Shown here: positions 1 to 7,550 of the stretch, piece by piece
Numbering within the stretch: position 1 is the first letter of the stretch
How the letters are laid out: each line of letters starts with the position of its first letter
From: DASPKT01 sp035626475
Lineage (GTDB): Bacteria; Pseudomonadota; Alphaproteobacteria; Azospirillales; Azospirillaceae
Assembly: GCA_035626475.1 (NCBI GenBank)
Contig: DASPNP010000053.1
Location: 248,001 to 312,000, forward strand
DNA length: 64,000 bases
Reading direction: 5' to 3'
Program-made: the position numbers and the translations under genes
The notes under the pieces: model-generated
The model's database searches: none
What the model was told of the DNA's origin: nothing
What the model saw: the letters and a program-made list of their open reading frames with translations, nothing else

Positions 1-987
1 CGCAGCGAGGTGGTGAGCTTCGTGAGGGGCGGGCTGCGCGACCTGTCGGTCAGCCGCACGACCTTCAAGTGGGGCATCCCGGTGCCCGGCGACGACCAGC
101 ACATCATGTATGTCTGGCTGGACGCGCTGACCAACTACATCACCGCCATCGGCTATCCCACGACCGAGAGCGGCAGCGCCTTCGCCCGCTACTGGCCCGA
201 GGCGAACCACGTCGTCGGCAAGGACATCCTGCGCTTCCATGCCGTCTACTGGCCGGCCTTCCTGATGGCCGCGGGCCTGGAGCCGCCCAAGCGCGTCTAT
301 GCCCATGGCTGGTGGACGGTCGAGGGCGAGAAGATGTCCAAGTCCCTGGGCAACGTCGTGGCGCCCTCGACGCTGCTGGAGACCTACGGCCTCGACCAGA
401 CCCGCTATTTCCTGATGCGCGAGATCCCGTTCGGCAATGACGGCGACTTCTCGCACAAGGCCATGGTCCAGCGCATCAACACCGAGCTCGCCAACGACTA
501 CGGCAACTTGGCGCAGCGCGTGCTCTCCATGATCCAGAAGAACTGCGGCGCCGCCGTGCCGCGGAAGGGCGAGCTGACCGACGCCGACCGCAAGCTGCTG
601 GGATCGGCCCAGAGCCTGCTGTCCACGGTGCGCGCCGACTTCGATAATTTCGGCTTCAACAAGGCCCTGGACGCGCTCTGGCAGGTCATCGGCGACGCCA
701 ACCGCTATGTCGACGAGCAGGCGCCCTGGGCGCTGAAGAAGACCGATCCCGAGCGCATGCAGATGGTGCTGTGGGTGCTGGCGGAGACGGTGCGCCACGT
801 CGCCATCCTGACCCAGCCCTTCATGCCCGACGCCTCGGCCCGGCTGCTGGACCAGCTGGCGGTGTCGCCCTTCGCCCGCGAGTTCCGCCACCTCGAGGAC
901 GGCCCGCTGGTGCCCGGCACGCCGCTGCCGCCGCCGGCCGGCGTCTTCCCCCGCATCATGCCTCCCGAAACGCAGCCCGCCGCCTGA
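1..987 (+). CDS. metG: methionyl-tRNA synthetase, C-terminal part (5' end outside window)
   Basis: Class I aminoacyl-tRNA synthetase that charges tRNA-Met in the cytoplasm. The reading frame is open from base 1, so the gene begins before the window; about 328 residues are visible. The KMSKS ATP-binding loop is exact (nucleotides 331-345), and the preceding YVWLDALTNY and HVVGKDILRFHAVYWPAFL-type segments are typical of MetG. The anticodon-binding helical domain follows. The protein ends shortly after it, with no C-terminal EMAP-like tRNA-binding domain, so this is the short form. tatD begins 4 bases after the stop, the usual metG-tatD pairing. Identity is certain; only the N terminus is missing. 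Confidence 0.97.
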   Translation, partial: RSEVVSFVRGGLRDLSVSRTTFKWGIPVPGDDQHIMYVWLDALTNYITAIGYPTTESGSAFARYWPEANHVVGKDILRFHAVYWPAFLMAAGLEPPKRVYAHGWWTVEGEKMSKSLGNVVAPSTLLETYGLDQTRYFLMREIPFGNDGDFSHKAMVQRINTELANDYGNLAQRVLSMIQKNCGAAVPRKGELTDADRKLLGSAQSLLSTVRADFDNFGFNKALDALWQVIGDANRYVDEQAPWALKKTDPERMQMVLWVLAETVRHVAILTQPFMPDASARLLDQLAVSPFAREFRHLEDGPLVPGTPLPPPAGVFPRIMPPETQPAA

Positions 988-991
988 TCCC

Positions 992-1801
992 ATGCCGCCC
1001 GTTCTCGTCGACAGCCACTGCCATCTCGACTTCCCCGACTTCGTGGAGGAGCGCGACGCGGTGGTGGAGCGTGCCCGCGCCGCCGGCGTGGGCCTGCACA
1101 TGACCATCTGCACCCATGTGAGCCGCTTCGAGCAGGTGCACGCCGTCGCCATGGCTTATCCGGACGTCTGGTGCACGGTGGGCGTCCACCCGCACCACGC
1201 GCTGGACGAGACGCCGCACAGCCCGCTGGAGCGACTGCTGGAGCTGGCCAAGCGCCCGAAGGTGGTCGGCATCGGCGAGACGGGCCTCGACTATTTCTAT
1301 GACCAGAGCCCGCGCGACGTGCAGCAGGAGAGCTTCCGCCGCCACCTGCGGGCCTGCCGCGAGACCGGCCTGCCGGTCATCGTCCACACCCGGGATGCGG
1401 ATGAGGACACGATCCGGATCCTGCGGGAGGAGGGGGGTGGTAATGGCCTCCGCGGCCTGCTGCACTGCTTCAGCTCCTCGCGCCAACTCGCTGAACAGGC
1501 TCTGGAAATCGGCTTTCTGATCTCCTTCAGCGGCATCGTCACCTTCAAGAAGTCCGACGAGCTGCGCGACATCGCTCGCATCGTCCCGATGGACCGGCTG
1601 CTGGTGGAGACCGACGCGCCGTACCTCGCGCCGATGCCGATGCGCGGCAAGCGCAACGAGCCGGCCTTCGTCGCGCACACGGCCCGGCACCTGGCCGAGG
1701 TGAAGGGCGTCTCCTACGAGGAGATGGCGGCCGCCACCACGGCCAACTACCTGCGCCTGTTCGACCGGGTGGATGCCGGCAGCATGCAGAAGGCGGCCTG
1801 A
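992..1801 (+). CDS. tatD: TatD family metal-dependent hydrolase (DNase)
   Basis: 269-residue TIM-barrel metallohydrolase of the TatD/YcfH family, which contains 3'-5' exonucleases acting on single-stranded DNA or RNA and probably D-aminoacyl-tRNA deacylases. The metal motif HCHLD is at residues 9-13, and the family signatures GVHPHH, IGETGLDYFYD and VETDAPYLAP are all present. It starts with ATG 4 bases after metG and ends 2 bases before the next gene, so metG-tatD-hydrolase is one transcription unit. Which nucleic-acid activity dominates cannot be read from the sequence. Confidence 0.93.
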   Translation: MPPVLVDSHCHLDFPDFVEERDAVVERARAAGVGLHMTICTHVSRFEQVHAVAMAYPDVWCTVGVHPHHALDETPHSPLERLLELAKRPKVVGIGETGLDYFYDQSPRDVQQESFRRHLRACRETGLPVIVHTRDADEDTIRILREEGGGNGLRGLLHCFSSSRQLAEQALEIGFLISFSGIVTFKKSDELRDIARIVPMDRLLVETDAPYLAPMPMRGKRNEPAFVAHTARHLAEVKGVSYEEMAAATTANYLRLFDRVDAGSMQKAA

Positions 1802-1803
1802 GG

Positions 1804-2574
1804 GTGGCGCTGCGCGTCACGGTCCTGGGCTGCGGCGGCTCCGGCGGCGTGCCGCTGATCGGCGATGTCTGGGGCGCCTGCGACCGCACCAATCCGAAGA
1901 ACCGCCGGCGCCGCTGCTCGATCCTGCTGCAGCGGGACGGCACGAACGTGCTGGTCGACACCGGGCCGGACCTGCGGGAACAGCTGATATCGACGCCGGT
2001 CCAGCATCTGGACGGCGTCGTCTTCACCCATGAGCATGCCGACCATACCCACGGGATCGACGATCTGCGCGCCATGAACTGGCTGATGCAGCGGCCGATC
2101 GATTGCTGGGCCGATCGAACGACGCTCGATATCCTCTTGAGCCGCTTCGATTATTGCTTCGCCGAGCCGGTACACCGCTTCCAGCGCCCCGAGCTGGTGG
2201 CGCACGAGATCACCGGGCCGTTCGGCATCGGCGCCATCGAGCTGGTGCCGTTCCGCCAGGAGCATGGAAGGCTGCCGAGCCTTGGCTTCCGCATCGGCCG
2301 CTTCGCATATTCGACCGACGCGGTGCACCTGGACGAGCAGGCCTTCGCCACGCTCGACGGCGTCGACACCTGGATCGTCGACTGCACGCGCGAGACGCCG
2401 CATCCGGTCCATGCGCATCTCGAGCTGACGCTGCAATGGATCGAGCGCGTGCGGCCACGCCACGCCATCCTCACGCACATGAACCACACGCTGGACTACG
2501 AGACGCTGAAGGCGAAGCTGCCGCCCGGCGTCGAGCCCGGCTACGACGGCATGGTGCTGGAGATCGCGGACTGA
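1804..2574 (+). CDS. MBL-fold metallohydrolase, PhnP-like
   Basis: 256-residue metallo-beta-lactamase-fold hydrolase. The zinc motif HEHADH is at residues 76-81, with a later STDAVHLD segment and a C-terminal LTHMNH histidine. The early GCGGSGGVPLIG and GACDRTNPKNRRRRCS segments resemble the PhnP/cyclic-phosphodiesterase branch, and alphaproteobacteria commonly carry this gene after tatD. The start is GTG, 2 bases after the tatD stop, so translation is probably coupled. No phn genes are nearby, so a role in phosphonate degradation is not supported. Hydrolysis of a cyclic or diester phosphate is the likely chemistry, substrate unknown. Confidence 0.88.
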   Translation: MALRVTVLGCGGSGGVPLIGDVWGACDRTNPKNRRRRCSILLQRDGTNVLVDTGPDLREQLISTPVQHLDGVVFTHEHADHTHGIDDLRAMNWLMQRPIDCWADRTTLDILLSRFDYCFAEPVHRFQRPELVAHEITGPFGIGAIELVPFRQEHGRLPSLGFRIGRFAYSTDAVHLDEQAFATLDGVDTWIVDCTRETPHPVHAHLELTLQWIERVRPRHAILTHMNHTLDYETLKAKLPPGVEPGYDGMVLEIAD

Positions 2575-2653
2575 TCCGCTGATCCGGGCTACATTGTTTT
2601 CCATAATCATGCTTATCACGTTCTCGTGTGCGGCTGGGGTGGGCTCCCGTCCA

Positions 2654-2680
2654 TAGGCCCGAATTCGGCATTCGGCCCTA
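2654..2680. other. Imperfect 10-bp palindrome between two plus-strand genes
   Basis: TAGGCCCGAA, a 7-base loop, then TTCGGCCCTA: ten paired positions with one mismatch. It lies in the 180-base gap between the MBL hydrolase and the flavoprotein gene, which is relatively AT-rich around 2593-2625. No T-run follows, so it is a weak terminator; it could equally be an operator for the downstream gene. Confidence 0.35.
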
Positions 2681-2754
2681 GTCAGGCGTGAGATTCGCCG
2701 GGCGTGAACCGACGCGCTACGATCCGCCTGAACCGACCTAAGAGGCTTGGCGCG

Positions 2755-3384
2755 ATGAGCAACGGCGATGATGAGCGTGTCGTGACCTCCATCGAGCAGC
2801 TGGAGCGGCTGTACGGCCGGCCAGCGGCGCCAAGCCTGGTCAAGGAGATCGACCGGCTGCATCCCGCCTACCGCGCCTATGTCGAGATGGCGCCGCTGGT
2901 CATGCTGGCGACCTCAGGGCCTGGCGGCCTTGACGTCTCGCCCCGTGGCGACGCGGCGCCTGTAGTCCATGTCGAGGATGAGCGTACGCTGCTGCTGCCG
3001 GACCGGCGCGGCAACAACCGCATCGACAGCCTGCGCAACATCGTCGCCGATCCACGCGTGGCGCTTCTGTTCCTGCTGCCGGGCATCGGCGAGACGCTGC
3101 GGGTGAGCGGCACGGCCGCCATCCACACCGACCCTGCCCTGCTGCAACGCTTCGCCGTCGACGGCCGGCCGCCGCGCACCGTCCTGCGCATCGCCATCGG
3201 CAGCGTCTTCTTCCAATGCAGCCGCGCGCTCGTGCGCTCCCGCGCCTGGGACGCCGCAGCGCATGTGCCGCGCGCCTCGGTACCGACGCCCGGCGCCGTG
3301 CTGGCGGCCCTCAGCGCCGAGCCGTTCGACGGAGACGCTTATGACCGGGCGCTGCCCGGCCGGGTGGCGGAGACGCTGTACTGA
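2755..3384 (+). CDS. FMN-binding PPOX-type flavoprotein (MSMEG_1061-like family)
   Basis: About 209 residues. The N-terminal helix pair, the VMLATSGPGGLDVSPRGD strand and the LLLPDRRGNNRIDSLRNI segment match the pyridoxamine-5'-phosphate-oxidase-like split-barrel fold, in the family typified by MSMEG_1061. Such proteins bind FMN or F420 and usually act as oxidoreductases of unknown substrate. I place the start at the ATG at 2755 (residues MSNGDDERV), with a weak purine-rich AAGAGG about 10 bases before it; a GTG at 2704 would add 17 poorly conserved residues. It is a stand-alone gene between two conserved units. Confidence 0.8.
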   Translation: MSNGDDERVVTSIEQLERLYGRPAAPSLVKEIDRLHPAYRAYVEMAPLVMLATSGPGGLDVSPRGDAAPVVHVEDERTLLLPDRRGNNRIDSLRNIVADPRVALLFLLPGIGETLRVSGTAAIHTDPALLQRFAVDGRPPRTVLRIAIGSVFFQCSRALVRSRAWDAAAHVPRASVPTPGAVLAALSAEPFDGDAYDRALPGRVAETLY

Positions 3385-3481
3385 CCGACGGCGGCCGGTC
3401 GCCGGGCCGGCCCACTTGAGGGGCTGCGGCCCCGCCCCATCTCGGTTAAGGTCGCGTCCCAGCCATTCCGGACCTGACACC

Positions 3482-4312
3482 ATGACCGACGCGCCTCTGC
3501 CGCCCAAGGATGCCCGCCCCATGGACCGCCTGATCGCCATCATGGCGAAGCTGCGCGACCCGAACGGTGGCTGCCCCTGGGACCTGGAGCAGGACTTCCC
3601 CACCATCGCGCCGCACACGATCGAGGAGGCCTACGAGGTCGCCGATGCGATCCAGTCGGGCGACATGGAGTCGTTGAAGGACGAGCTGGGCGACCTGCTG
3701 TTCCAGGTCGTCTTCTACGCCCAGATGGCCAGCGAGCGCGGCCTGTGGAGCTTCGAGGACGTGGCGGCCGGCATCGTCGACAAGATGATCCGCCGGCACC
3801 CGCACGTCTTCGGCGATGCGGTGGTGGAGACGGCCGACGCCCAGACGGTGCGCTGGGAGGAGACCAAGGCCAAGGAGCGCGCCGAGAAGGCGAAGGGCCG
3901 TGCGCCCTCGGCGCTGGACGGCGTCACCCCCGGCCTGCCCGCCCTCACCCGCGCCGTGAAGCTGCAGAAGCGCGCCGCCCGCGTCGGCTTCGACTGGGTC
4001 CGGGCCAAGGAGATCCTCGACAAGATCGAGGAGGAGATCGGCGAACTCAGGGCCGAGCTGGACGCCGCCACGCCGGCCCAGGCGCGCATCGAGGACGAGA
4101 TGGGCGATTTGTTCTTCGCGCTCGCCAATCTGGCCCGGCGGCTGGAGGTCGATCCCGAGACCTCGCTGCGCGGCACCAACGCCAAGTTCGAGCGCCGCTT
4201 CCGCCAGGTGGAGGGCTGGCTGGCCGAGCAGGGCCGCGGCCCGGCCGAGGCGACGCTGGACGAAATGGAGGCGCTGTGGGTCCGCGCCAAGACCGAAGAA
4301 CGCCTGAAGTGA
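3482..4312 (+). CDS. mazG: nucleoside triphosphate pyrophosphohydrolase MazG
   Basis: 276-residue two-domain all-alpha NTP pyrophosphatase that converts (d)NTPs to NMPs plus pyrophosphate and helps clear aberrant nucleotides. Both MazG domains are visible. The first carries EEAYEVADAI and DELGDLLFQVV (about residues 45-75); the second carries EEEIGELRAEL and DEMGDLFFALANLARR (about 180-225). These acidic clusters bind the magnesium ions. The ATG at 3482 gives the standard N terminus (MDRLIAIMAKLRDPNGGCPWD follows closely); an upstream in-frame extension is not MazG-like. The stop overlaps a possible GTG of the next gene. Confidence 0.95.
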   Translation: MTDAPLPPKDARPMDRLIAIMAKLRDPNGGCPWDLEQDFPTIAPHTIEEAYEVADAIQSGDMESLKDELGDLLFQVVFYAQMASERGLWSFEDVAAGIVDKMIRRHPHVFGDAVVETADAQTVRWEETKAKERAEKAKGRAPSALDGVTPGLPALTRAVKLQKRAARVGFDWVRAKEILDKIEEEIGELRAELDAATPAQARIEDEMGDLFFALANLARRLEVDPETSLRGTNAKFERRFRQVEGWLAEQGRGPAEATLDEMEALWVRAKTEERLK

Positions 4313-4344
4313 CCAACGAACCCGCGACGCAGGAGAAGACCGGA

Positions 4345-5121
4345 ATGACCACCCCGTCCCACGTTCCCGCCATCGTCCTGATCACCGGCGCCACCGGCGG
4401 CTTCGGCGAGGCCTTCGCCCGCCGCTTCGCCGCGCTCGGCTCCAAGCTCGTGCTGGCCGGCCGGAATGAAAGCAAGCTCAAGGCCTTGGCGGACGATCTG
4501 AAGGTGCCGTGCCACCTGCTGGCCTTCGACGTGCGCGACCGCAAGGCGACGGAGGCGGCGCTCTCCTCCATTCCCGAGGATTTCCGCGACATCGACCTGC
4601 TGATCAACAATGCCGGCCTGGCGCTCGGCGCCGACCCGGCCCAGAACTCCTCGATCGAGGATTGGGAGATCATGGTCGACACCAACGACAAGGCGCTGGT
4701 GGTGGTGACCGGACTGCTGCTGCCGGGCATGGTGGCGCGCGGCAAGGGCCACATCGTCAATCTCAGCTCGACCGCCGCCAGCTACCCCTATCCCGGCGGC
4801 CATGTCTATTGCGCGTCAAAGGCTTTCGTGACCCAGTTCAGCCTGGCGCTGAGGGCCGACCTGATCGGCACCGGCGTGCGCGTCACCTCGGTCGAGCCCG
4901 GCATGGTGCAGACCGACTTCAGCCTGGTGCGCTTCAAGGGCGACGCCGAGCGCGCCGCGAAGGTCTATGCCGACACCACGCCGCTGACGGCGGACGATGT
5001 GGCCGAGGCGGTCTTCTGGGCGGCCACCCTACCCCCGCACTTCAATGTGAACCGGCTGGAGATCATGCCGACGACCCAGGGCCCGGGCGCCCTGGGGGTG
5101 CATCGGGCGAAGAAGGCCTAA
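4345..5121 (+). CDS. SDR family NAD(P)-dependent oxidoreductase (YdfG-like)
   Basis: 258-residue short-chain dehydrogenase. It has the cofactor motif TGATGGFG near residue 14, the NNAG motif, a catalytic serine in NLSSTAA and the YCASK catalytic Tyr/Lys. Overall similarity is to YdfG/serine-3-dehydrogenase-type classical SDRs acting on hydroxy acids. The ATG at 4345 has AGGAG about 10 bases upstream; an in-frame GTG at 4309 overlapping the mazG stop is an alternative adding 12 residues. The gene is convergent with the inositol-phosphatase-like gene, and the two stop codons overlap (5118-5121). The substrate is not identifiable. Confidence 0.85.
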   Translation: MTTPSHVPAIVLITGATGGFGEAFARRFAALGSKLVLAGRNESKLKALADDLKVPCHLLAFDVRDRKATEAALSSIPEDFRDIDLLINNAGLALGADPAQNSSIEDWEIMVDTNDKALVVVTGLLLPGMVARGKGHIVNLSSTAASYPYPGGHVYCASKAFVTQFSLALRADLIGTGVRVTSVEPGMVQTDFSLVRFKGDAERAAKVYADTTPLTADDVAEAVFWAATLPPHFNVNRLEIMPTTQGPGALGVHRAKKA

Positions 5122-5915
5122 TCGAGCAGCACGGCCTTCAGCTCGCGCCAGCCGGCCTCGTCCGGGGCCAGCAGCAGGCCGCCGTCGCGGTCGGTGGGGG
5201 CGTAGCGGCTGCCGTCCAGCTTGGCCGACCAGCCGCCGGCCTCCGCATGCAGCAGGACGCCGGCGGCATGGTCCCAGGGCTTCACCAGGGCATTCAGCCC
5301 GAAATGGGCCTCGCCGGCCACCAGCAGCAGATAGTCGTGGGCGGAGCAGCGCTGGCTGAAATGCCGGTTGATCCGGTCGGCGCCCTGCAGCAGCCTCGCG
5401 CGCACCGGCTTCTCGAAGAAGCGGGCGTTGACGATGCCGTCCATGGCGGAGGCCGTCACGGGCGCGGCCGCACGCAGCCGCCTTCCCTCCATCCAGGCGC
5501 CCTGCCCGTCGGCGCCCATCAGGGTGCGGCCGGTGCAGGGGTCGTGGATCCAGCCCGCCAGGGTGCGGCCGCCCTGGGCAAGCGCCACGATGACCCCGAA
5601 TTTCGGGTTGCCCGCCACGAAGTTCGCCGTGCCGTCCACCGGGTCGATGATCCAGACCGGCTCGGTGCCGGCGATGCGGTCCAGCACGGCCGGATCGGCC
5701 GCCACGGCCTCCTCGCCCACCACGACGGAACCGGGCAGCAGCTCGGCCAGGCGGCTAGTCAGCGCGCGCTCCGCCTGCTCGTCGGCGATGGTGACGAGGT
5801 CGCCCGGCCCCTTCTCGCGCACGTCCTGGGTGTCTGGACGGCGGAAGCGGGGCAGGATCTCGGTCTCCGCGACATCCCGGATGATCGCGGCGACCCGGTC
5901 CAGATCGGGGATCAT
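5118..5915 (-). CDS. inositol monophosphatase family protein
   Basis: 265-residue magnesium-dependent phosphatase of the IMPase/FBPase-like superfamily. Metal-binding motifs are GEE (residues 67-69) and DPVDGTANF (91-99), with WDHAAG near residue 215. Such proteins dephosphorylate inositol-1-phosphate, histidinol phosphate or 3'-phosphoadenosine 5'-phosphate; the branch here cannot be fixed by eye. The ATG lies 2 bases after the groES stop with no clear ribosome binding site of its own, suggesting translational coupling to groES. The histidine pathway has no other member in the window. Confidence 0.88.
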   Translation of the reverse strand: MIPDLDRVAAIIRDVAETEILPRFRRPDTQDVREKGPGDLVTIADEQAERALTSRLAELLPGSVVVGEEAVAADPAVLDRIAGTEPVWIIDPVDGTANFVAGNPKFGVIVALAQGGRTLAGWIHDPCTGRTLMGADGQGAWMEGRRLRAAAPVTASAMDGIVNARFFEKPVRARLLQGADRINRHFSQRCSAHDYLLLVAGEAHFGLNALVKPWDHAAGVLLHAEAGGWSAKLDGSRYAPTDRDGGLLLAPDEAGWRELKAVLLD

Positions 5916-5917
5916 GG

Positions 5918-6205
5918 TCAGTCGAGGATGCCCAGCAGGTCGGACTCGCGCATGATCAGGATGTCCTGCCCGTCGATGCGGACCTCGGTGCCCGACCATT
6001 TGCCGTACAGCACCTTGTCGCCGGCCTTCACGGTCAGCGGGGCGACCTCGCCATCGGCGCCGCGGGCGCCCGGGCCGACGGCCAGCACCTCGCCCTGCTG
6101 CGGCTTCTCCTTCACCGTATCGGGGATGATGATGCCCCCGGCGGTCTTGGTGTCCTGCTGGATCGCCTTGATGGCGACGCGGTCGTGCAGCGGCCTGAAC
6201 TTCAT
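5918..6205 (-). CDS. groES: co-chaperonin GroES (10 kDa), no adjacent groEL
   Basis: 95-residue GroES. It begins MKFRPLHDRV, has a mobile loop with TAGGIIIPD (about residues 21-29), EVLAVGPG, then KVLYGKWSG and a C-terminal LIMRESDLLGILD. It caps the GroEL folding chamber in the cytoplasm. Unusually, groEL is not next to it; an inositol-monophosphatase-like gene follows after 2 bases. No CIRCE (TTAGCACTC-N9-GAGTGCTAA) element is present in the 162 bases upstream. It may be the genome's only groES or an extra copy; the window alone cannot tell. Confidence 0.95.
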   Translation of the reverse strand: MKFRPLHDRVAIKAIQQDTKTAGGIIIPDTVKEKPQQGEVLAVGPGARGADGEVAPLTVKAGDKVLYGKWSGTEVRIDGQDILIMRESDLLGILD

Positions 6206-6305
6206 GGTCGGTCTCCCGGGGCTTCGATCCGCCGGACCTTAGAACAGCGCCCCCGCCGCCGGGAAGACCCCGCAAGGGCGCCTCCCCCATTTGGCCGCAT
6301 CGGGC

Positions 6306-6334
6306 TTTCCAGCCGGCCGTCCGGTCGCGATACT
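6306..6334 (+). promoter_or_regulatory. Possible sigma-70-type promoter for purU
   Basis: TTTCCA (6306-6311) and GATACT (6329-6334) are separated by 17 bases and each matches 4 of 6 consensus positions. They sit about 35 bases before the purU ATG, in the region divergent from groES. Prediction by eye only. Confidence 0.35.
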
Positions 6335-6367
6335 GGCGGTGTCGTAACCCTTCGGAGCCGCCGGGGC

Positions 6368-7213
6368 ATGCCCACGCTTATCCTCACCATTTCCTGCCCC
6401 GACCGCACCGGCATCGTGGCCGCGCTGACCGGCTGCCTCGCCGAGCATGACTGCAACATCATCGACAGTGCCCAGTTCGGCGACCGGATCAGCGGCCGTT
6501 TCTTCATCCGCATCTCCTTCGCGGCGCCCGAGGGCGGCGTGGAGACGGCGCGGGCGGGCCTGGCCCGGGTGGCCGAGCGCTTCGCCATGGACTGGCAGCT
6601 GCACGACGCCGCCCGCCGCCAGCGCGTGCTGATCCTGGTGAGCCGGTTCGGCCACTGCCTGAACGATCTGCTCTACCGCTACCGCACCGGCGCGCTGGCG
6701 ATGGAAATCCCGGCCATCGTCTCCAACCACCGCGACTTCTACCAGCTGGCGGCCTGGCACGACGTTCCCTTCCACCATCTCCCCGTCACGGCGGCGACGA
6801 AGGAGCGGCAGGAGGAGCGGCTGCTGGAGATCATCGAGCAGGAGCGGATCGACCTGGTGGTGCTCGCGCGCTACATGCAGGTGCTGAGCCCGGAGCTCTG
6901 CGCCAAGCTGGCGGGCCGCTGCATCAACATCCACCACTCCTTCCTGCCCAGCTTCAAGGGCGCCAAGCCCTACCACCAGGCCTATGAGCGCGGGGTGAAG
7001 CTGATCGGCGCCACGGCCCACTACGTCACCACCAACCTGGACGAGGGCCCGATCATCGAGCAGGAGGTGGAGCGGGTGGACCATGCCGTGGGGCCGGACG
7101 ATCTCGTCGCCGTCGGCCGGGACATCGAGAACGTCGTGCTGGCCCGGGCCGTGAAGTACCACCTCGAGCACCGGGTCCTGCTGAACGGCCGCAAGACGGT
7201 GGTGTTCAGATAG
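6368..7213 (+). CDS. purU: formyltetrahydrofolate deformylase
   Basis: 281-residue enzyme that hydrolyses 10-formyl-THF to THF and formate, balancing one-carbon units. Residues 1-80 form an ACT regulatory domain (begins MPTLILTISCPDRTGI). The rest is a formyltransferase fold with NIHHSFLPSFKGAKPY (catalytic Asn/His) and the TTNLDEGPIIEQE segment with the catalytic Asp. The ATG at 6368 follows a CGGAG-type site about 10 bases upstream; the open frame extends further but without ACT-like sequence. It stands alone, divergent from groES. Confidence 0.95.
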   Translation: MPTLILTISCPDRTGIVAALTGCLAEHDCNIIDSAQFGDRISGRFFIRISFAAPEGGVETARAGLARVAERFAMDWQLHDAARRQRVLILVSRFGHCLNDLLYRYRTGALAMEIPAIVSNHRDFYQLAAWHDVPFHHLPVTAATKERQEERLLEIIEQERIDLVVLARYMQVLSPELCAKLAGRCINIHHSFLPSFKGAKPYHQAYERGVKLIGATAHYVTTNLDEGPIIEQEVERVDHAVGPDDLVAVGRDIENVVLARAVKYHLEHRVLLNGRKTVVFR

Positions 7214-7273
7214 GCCGCGACTCACCGGTCGGCCGCCGGTTGAGCCTGTCCCCATCCCATCAGGAGAGCCGCG

Positions 7274-7474
7274 ATGGCGCAGGACAGGAAGACGCTGGGA
7301 CAGCAGCAGGGCGACCAGAGGAAGGGCAAGGAGGGCGCGGCCAAGGACCAGCCGGGCATCGGCCAGCCGGCGGAGAACAACCCCTCCCCGGTCGGCAACC
7401 AGGGCGTCAGCCAGACGCCGCCGGACCAGCTGGGCGGCCACACGGCCCGCGATCCGGGCGGCAACCGCAGCTGA
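7274..7474 (+). CDS. small hydrophilic hypothetical protein, probably disordered
   Basis: 66 residues, almost entirely Gln, Gly, Pro, Asp, Asn and Lys, with no hydrophobic stretch, no Cys and no recognisable domain. It begins MAQDRKTLGQQQGDQRKG. A strong ribosome binding site (AGGAGAG, 7262-7268) is 5 bases before the ATG, which is the main reason to call it real. It lies between purU and the hflX terminator hairpin. The composition recalls stress-related hydrophilins, but that is only a resemblance. Confidence 0.6.
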   Translation: MAQDRKTLGQQQGDQRKGKEGAAKDQPGIGQPAENNPSPVGNQGVSQTPPDQLGGHTARDPGGNRS

Positions 7475-7487
7475 CCGCCCCCGGAAC

Positions 7488-7523
7488 GAAAAACGCGCCG
7501 GTCGGGTCGCCCCGCCGGCGCGT
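7488..7523 (-). terminator. Rho-independent terminator of hflX
   Basis: A perfect 9-bp stem, ACGCGCCGG (7493-7501) with CCGGCGCGT (7515-7523), has a 13-base loop. Read on the minus strand the stem is followed by TTTTTCGTT, a good U-tract just after the hflX stop. On the plus strand the downstream run (CTTCTCATT) is weaker, but it may also serve the 66-residue gene. Confidence 0.72.
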
Positions 7524-7550
7524 CTTCTCATTCACCGCATCGCTGCGGGA

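Noticed and set aside
6206..6367. Possible CIRCE heat-shock element upstream of groES
   Set aside because: No TTAGCACTC/GAGTGCTAA inverted repeat is present in the gap.
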